Below are positions 57,421-64,000 of a stretch of 64,000 nt of DNA, one piece after another. The stretch is from Vandiemenella viatica. Taxonomy: Eukaryota; Arthropoda; Insecta; Orthoptera; Morabidae. Position 1 is the first letter of the stretch. Every line of letters begins with the position of its first letter. The notes under the pieces are model-generated. The model did no database searches. It was given only the letters and a program-made list of their open reading frames with translations, and was not told the origin of the DNA. The DNA is taken from contig JARYHS010011408.1 in assembly GCA_031002005.1 (NCBI GenBank), positions 218,281,473 through 218,345,472 on the forward strand, read 5' to 3'. Position numbers and translations under genes: made by a program.

Positions 57421-60400
57421 TGAAACATGCCATATGTTTCTTTTATTTGTACAAAAAAAAAAAAAAAAAAAAAAAAAAAAACGCCAGTTCGTCGCATATT
57501 ACCAATGAAGCTATTACATTTTTGCTATCAAAAACATTGGTCTACTTAAATTTATTTTTCGAGAAACTTCGAATCTGATCGTACAGTAATCTAACAGAAT
57601 ATCACAGAGTATACACGCATTAAGAGAAAAATCTGTAAAATTGTCTTAATAGTTCAACAGACTTCATTTTTGTTAAATTCCCACGTGAAATATTTTTTTT
57701 TTAAATAATTTTTATAAAAGTTTCAGGAATTAATGCAGATCAGGAAAAATGTATTCAGCCAATACTGAATTGCACTACAAACAGGCTGCAATACCAAGTG
57801 AAAAATATGTCCTAACCAAAGATAGCTAGAACTTTCTAGATTTTTTGTGAAAATTGTTCGAGTCCAATCCCGTATGTTTCATATTGCTAGGTTTGAAAGA
57901 AATTCAGATGTTATTAAATTTGCCAACACTATGCATTATACTATATTACGAAAGTTCCCGGCTTGAAGAAACATGTGTTCACTTTTCCATGAATATCGCT
58001 GACGCAGAGGACGATAAGATAACTGGAACAGCGTGACCACTACACGAAACTTCAATGCCCTCTGCATCAAGTGTTTCTTTGCATGAACTACGTTCCTCAA
58101 ATGTGACTAAAATTTGAGAGTGCTAGTATAGACTTCAGATTGTTTTGGGGCTTATGTGTTTGAGCCCACGTGGTAAGGCAAGATATACTCCTCCAGCTCA
58201 GCAGCTGCTACCGTCAATCTGTCTCCATATTTGCCACAGCTCTGGAAAGCGTATTGAGGGAATCAAGCAGAATGCGACGTGGGCGCGAAAAAGGGAAAGA
58301 GTGGAAACATAATGGAGGGGAACATCTGAGGCGAAAGAAATGGGGGAAGATATTGTGAGGGGTGCTGCGAAGGGTGAGGGCTAGTCGAGGCGATGATCGA
58401 TAGGGATGCAGCCGACTGGAAATGGAAGACTTGTTTTGCAGCGGAAAGCGGCATTGTTTTTAACTCATAAGCATAAGAAAGGGGCATGATAGGTTCATTA
58501 CTGTCTATTAAAGATGGAGTGTTGTGTTGAGTTGTTTTCTTAGGGTCATTAATCTAATTTTCGAAAATAATAAGAGACTTGAATTGTTTTCTCTGTTCAA
58601 AACCTCTTGTTCCTACACTCAGCCCATTAGTGATGCATCAATGAATCTGCATTTTGTTGCCATACAAAGATTATACATGGAAATTTAAGAAAATTCTTTC
58701 TCACGCTTATAGTTACGGCCAGAAAGTTTAAATTATTAAGTTTTTTGTTTGATTTCTGCTGCTATTCGGACTAATTGTTAAGCCCAAATACGTCCAAAGG
58801 CACATTTCTGTTGCAAATCGTCTTTATAATTCCAGCCAACATGAACAGAAGATGACAAGAAGTGACACAATTTATTTCTTAACTTCGCTGGTACTAAAGA
58901 CGGACAAAGATAGTAACTTACATTAAAATGTTAGCAGACGCAAGTTTGAATGTTACGTACATTGCGACATCTTATGGTAATTAACTGCAAAATTTTAAGT
59001 GAGAATTTTCGTGAATTGTTTTGACAGCGTAGTATGATCTTAGGTGACATAATTCGGCACCTATTCACTGTAATGAATATATATTTCATAACTTAACTTC
59101 ACAGAAATCTATAGATCCTGATTTCCTAGTCTGACTATCAAAAAATGTTAAATTGAAAAAGAAAGCTACCAGATTCGAACCATTATCAATCACAAATGAT
59201 TGAACTGATAGTTGTGTATGATAATTATTTGATAATTAATGCAATTTGTAATGAAGGCACTAGGTTTGTTACTGCCAGTATATTTTCTACCAGTCTACCA
59301 AGGTTTGTATTTATTTTTGTTTAGTTGCTGTCCAAATTATGTTTGTTTTTTCCATTTTGTAGTTTTTTTTATGAATTATTGCTTTCATAGATGTGGTGGT
59401 ACGTTTTCGTGTAAAATTTCAATTCCTAAATTTATACGGAGTTTCGCGGTTAGATGGTTATTTTTGTTGTCTCCATATATCTGGTTTATGAATGCTTGCG
59501 ACAGAATTTTGTTGCCTCTACAATTCCAGCACTAATAAACATAGTTACACTGAATTTCTCATTTGGCTTCAAAATTGGGGATTTTTTTTATCAGCATTTG
59601 TATTATAAGAGCACTTGTTTAGGAAGTTTTGTTGTAGACCATTCCTTCAGTAACTTTTATAAAACGGAACCAATTCATCTAGAAGCTGTCGATATGGTAA
59701 TAGAAATGAGTGATATCTTCAAGTTTCATAAAAATTAACCAGCTGGAAGCTAAGCAAAAATATGGAGGCTAAGATAATATTTTCTCAGTGTAGTAAATCT
59801 TGTAGTAATTATCGAAATATTTTCTAATACAATACAAATATGAGTATCTTTGCGTCTATCAAATTCCTAGCTCGTTTACTTATATGTTTCGTCCATTAGT
59901 ACTTATCCTTGTTAATGGGTGTGGGAAAATGTGTGCTGCTATAACTATGCAGTAATATGAAATTCTCAAATATGTGTCCGCTGTTTACTATTGCGTGCCC
60001 AACTCAAAATTCTTTGTATCTTTTTTGTGCTTGGATCAAGAAATGCACCAAACGATAGCCTACTTGCAATATGTATACCTAAGTAAGATATAAATATTTT
60101 CACGCAGTTCATCTGCTAATCATATTCCGTACTAATCCTTTTCGTAATGAATTTAGAAACATCAGTTAGTTTTCACAAATTTACCCACGTAAATACCCGT
60201 CTTTGTATGACTTTGTTCCATTATGAAGAAATCAGTAAAGTATTTTAAATTTTTATTTCGATATTTCCAAATATAAACACTTTTACAGATCTCAGCAGAC
60301 AGTTTGTTTGTTTCTAGATCGACACTATCCCCTCTGTAATCTCACTCCATGGGAGTGCCATATATTAGAAATGTAGCAAATGCTTGGGAAACTTCGCAGA

Positions 60401-63400
60401 AAGGTTGGCTAATAGGAATTGCGATTTTAGAAATTTTTTAAGCGAAAAAATGTTATTCGCTTCCAAGCGTAATGGAAAACTTTGATAATCATGATTCCGA
60501 TGCCTTTAAATTTCTGCAGGTTTTGCAGATATATTTAATATTTATAGAACATTTTAAATTAAAGTCCTCTATTAACATTCTAAATAGTTGCAGACAGTAA
60601 ATTTGTTTGTACTTGAAGTATTTACACCATAGTAATCTAAAACAGGCAAATTTTTCATTATTGTAACAACTGTAATGTATTCAAATACTGATTCATAAAA
60701 GTATATTAGCTATATACAAACAAGGTTAGTGTCTATTGTAAACAGATAATTTGCGATAGGGTCGATTTATTTAATTAGTCAGCAGGTACAGGAGAAATGA
60801 TTAGTGAAAAAATTTACAGAGCATTTGTAGTTGATAAAGAAGCTGTCAAACAAGATAGCATTTTCAGATATTTAGATTATTTGAAAGATAAGAAACATCA
60901 CATTTGTGCCACTTGATAGAAATATGACTTTGGTTTTACAGGAATCAATTGCATAAACACTGACAACTCTTCTTGGTTCTGTCAAGTGTAGCAATAGAAA
61001 TAGAAAAGAGGTACTTATATTAAAATTCGAGTTAGTTAAATGATGTGGCTCTTCCATAAAATCGACTTATCGTATTCCCTAACATTACCATTTGTTGTGA
61101 CCACGAAATAAATTAATTGAATATTTAATTAAATTATTTATTTCTCTTTAAAAAGGGTATATGCAGAATAACAGCAGCGAGAGAGACCAACCACTGCGTC
61201 GCGCCTGTACCCTATTAGTTAATGGGTCATCGGCCGACTGTAATTACTTTACGTATTTTTTTTCCTTCTTTAGAAGAACATTGCGACCTACCTTCTTTGT
61301 TCAAATAGTCAGAAAATCGGGAGAAGTGCTGGGACTTTACGAAGAGTATATTGGTAACGAGGCTTAGAAGAATTAAGAGTACTGCATGGAAGGATAAAGA
61401 TGACTATGACCGCAAGATAGCACTCGAATTCGGGAATAAGTAAGTAGGAAAATTTTCATTGTAGCTAAGAAGATTTAGGAATTGGAATAAGTTACCATGA
61501 GAAATGATGATCAATTTACCAAAAACAATGAAAGAATTTGAAACTTAAATTCGCACAGCTTAATTTTTTTGGGAGGGGCGTTACACTCAAAGAATTTAAG
61601 ACAGAAAAAAGAAGAAAAATAGTTGTATTCCCACAACACCACCGGAGTATATGCTCCTTCACAATATATACATATATATATATAGATGTGTGTGTTCTGT
61701 ATCTTACTTGCAGCCACAGCTACCCAACGCAGAACACTGGTATTTTGTGTGTAGTAGCCTCGAATCTCCTATCGTACACTGTTTGTTGATTGTCGGTAGC
61801 TGTGAGGGTGTGGGAGATATTGTGGTTAAAAGTGATCGACCTAGGGTTTTGTTCATATTTCTACTAAAGTGTTCTAATCTTCTAGAACGTACTAGAATGC
61901 TCTTGAATGTACTAAATTGTTCTAAAATGGTCTAGAATGTTCTTCTATAATGTTCTAGAATACTACACTTTTCAGCAGTTAACATGTTGCAACAGTTTGC
62001 AGCCACAACTACCTAGTGCAGTAGCACTGGTGTCTGCTTGTGATAGTAGCCAAGAGTCTCTCATGGTGCATTATGGTGGTTGCATGTCGGTAGCTGGGGG
62101 AGGGGTCGGGGTGGGAGATATGATGGTTGAAAGTGGAGAGACCTAGGGAATTTTTATATTTCGAGCAAAGTGTTTCTAAAAATCTTTGGAATCTTCTAGA
62201 ATGTACTAAAATGCTTGAGTTTGTGGGCGGGAAACGCTTTTTTGTACCTAGGGTTTTACGAATCGTCGCTGTCGAGGTCATTGAAGATGAGAAGGTATGG
62301 GGTCGAGGAATGGAAGGAATTCGGCTATTTACAGGAACCATTCGGCCATTACCCTCTAGTGATTTCTGGAATCCATGGAGAACCAGAATGTGGATGGCCA
62401 GATGGTGTTTGAACCCGCGTTTTCCAGAATGAAAAGCCCGAGCGCACTACTCAATCGGCTATAGCATCACTGTGCAAATGTTTTTTGAAAAGTTCTTCGA
62501 TTTATTATTTGTTTTCGCTACTGTTACTAGCTAAAATCAAACCAAATTTCGTTGAATGGTATTCTGTACCCATAATGATGCTTTTGTAACTCCGTATTTA
62601 TCAACCTGTTAATGTTTGTAGCTTTATCTGTAGAAATATGAATAAATAACATCAAACAGAAACACATTTCATCCATTGGTTTATACGTACTCATGTTCTT
62701 TATGTATAAGAGAAAGAATAGTAATACATTGTTGAGGTGGATGAAGGAGACATATGAACCTAAACACATTTAAAAATAATTAAAGAAAAGCATTGAAGTA
62801 TCAGGATCACAACATGTTCGTGTAAATGATATAAAAAATTTATTATATGAAGGAAAGACACTTTATACAACCATGAAATAAATCGATGCTACGCCGCTTG
62901 ACAACAATATCGCTCTTGGTAAGAATATTTTTATATCAACTGAACGGGAGGATATTTAGGTTTTTTCTGTGATTTGTTATCTGGTTGTATTATTTTTTGA
63001 TTAACAAATGGCAGGTGAAAAAATAAATAACGACAGCGGGAAAAATGTATAACTTGTTTTAGCAGCCGTTATTGGCATTGTTAGATTGTTCTAAAATTAA
63101 ATTAAATATTAAATTCCTGAGGGAAGTATGTAAACATATATTTCCCAAAATCTGCTTTATAGTGCAAGTAAGCTTGAAAAAGAATATATAGATTACAGCA
63201 ATATGAAGTCCACGTACATTCAGGATTCTTGAATACCAAATATCAGACGACTTGATCACAGTTTTCAAAAAGTTATTAAACAATGAGTACGAACCAGAAT
63301 GTTTTGAAATATTGTAAAGCTTTAACGTAAGTACTGAAATCTAATCATATCTCCACTGGATCTGGTCACTTAAATACAACATTTCATGTAAAGACTATTT

Positions 63401-63446
63401 GAAACTTAATATTTAACACTGTTTGTAATAATTAGTACTCCGGATA

Positions 63447-63477
<31 letters not shown>

Positions 63478-64000
63478 ATTCTCACCGACGTACGAACAAG
63501 CACGCAAATATACACAGACGCTTGAAGATACAATAATACGCACATTGTCATGCGGGCATGCAATCACTGTACAAATCTTTTTTAGGGAACTCTAAGATTT
63601 GAAGATATGTTTAAATCGAACTAAGAGGAGTTATGTATATTAGATAAAGAGAATAAAAAATTTAACGTATATTGTTTCCCTCGTGCGCTCTCTTTATTAT
63701 TTACGATCCACGCTATTTGTTATCAAATTAGTTTACTCGCCTAAAGCGAAAATTGAGGGTTAATTACGTGACTATGACCTCATCTAAGTCCGTTACAACA
63801 ACGAAGATATTTGAAATGTCTGCCTAAGAACAGCAATTCGAAATTTAGCTTCGAAACACGCATATACTGTGATATGGTTTTTTATGTCAACAGGTACCAA
63901 AGTCATAAATATTAATTTTTTTTTCAGGGAAGATTGAGAAAAGGGTAAAACTGCTCTGAAACATCAAAGTAGTAATTAAACTGGTAAAGTTTGTAGAGGT
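57421..64000. repeat. Second copy of block 38880-48980, lacking the hAT-like insertion
   Basis: Matches 38880-43284 and 46818-48980 in order and orientation to the end of the window. Differences are mostly single-base indels in homopolymers, a few substitutions, a longer A-run at 57459-57480 and a longer AT microsatellite (about 63450-63478). The uninterrupted target ATTGTGGT is at 61819-61826. It carries its own copies of the jockey-like remnant (61312-61560) and the SINE variant (about 62266-62460). No gene recognised. Confidence 0.92.

Noticed and set aside
56298..57578. Long open frames spanning the second N run
   Set aside because: Same artefact; the flanking residues show no recognisable protein.
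1..64000. CRISPR array, operons or prokaryotic signals
   Set aside because: No regularly spaced identical repeats with unique spacers. Gene structure (introns, SINEs, LINEs) is eukaryotic.

Overview
This is AT-rich, intron-rich eukaryotic DNA with dense transposon debris, almost certainly from an insect. Evidence: a split LIM-homeobox gene of the Lmx1 type, several insect-type non-LTR retrotransposons, IS630/Tc1/mariner-type transposases, a Helitron remnant and at least nine copies of a tRNA-derived SINE. The SINE and LINE mix suggests a large-genome, orthopteroid-type insect, but that placement is tentative. Nothing bacterial is present.

Layout. 1-1435 is an anonymous contig end that recurs almost identically at 33732-35163. 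1436-2435 is a 1000-base run of N. 2436-12035 holds three minus-strand exons of an Lmx1-like gene: first half of the homeobox (3743-3885), LIM2 (7118-7338) and LIM1 (11864-12035). Their introns carry an RTE-like LINE, a second LINE with two amber codons, and a Helitron helicase tail. 12036-33731 is mostly transposons: inverted-repeat elements, SINEs, decayed RTE-like and jockey-like LINEs, and two long decayed LINEs with ORF1 zinc knuckles, endonuclease and RT (about 21950-26420 and 28080-32100). One LINE contains two inverted-repeat insertions. A nearly full-length mariner-type element with TA duplications follows (32342-33659). 35164-38879 holds SINEs and an RTE fragment with an 11-bp target duplication. 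38880-48980 is a block that recurs after the second N run at 57421-64000.

The most interesting object is in the first copy of that block. A 3517-bp hAT-like element (43293-46809; 11-bp TIRs, 8-bp target duplication, AAGACC-rich subterminal arrays) is absent from the second copy, which shows the clean empty site at 61819-61826. Nested in it is a 1719-bp element (44310-46028; 16-bp perfect TIRs). This carries four exons of a minus-strand gene with compatible splice phases, encoding a SWIM-like zinc-finger protein of the kind often joined to a YqaJ nuclease in arthropod genomes. The gene has a promoter-like CCAAT box and CRE palindrome, one in-frame stop, and ends before any nuclease domain.

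The two N runs and two repeated blocks fit one explanation: the central contig (2436-56420) is the alternative haplotype of the locus represented by the outer contigs (1-1435 and 57421-64000), and was scaffolded into the gap between them. If so, the repeated blocks are alleles, the hAT-like insertion is a presence/absence polymorphism, and a second copy of the Lmx1 exons should lie just left of this window.
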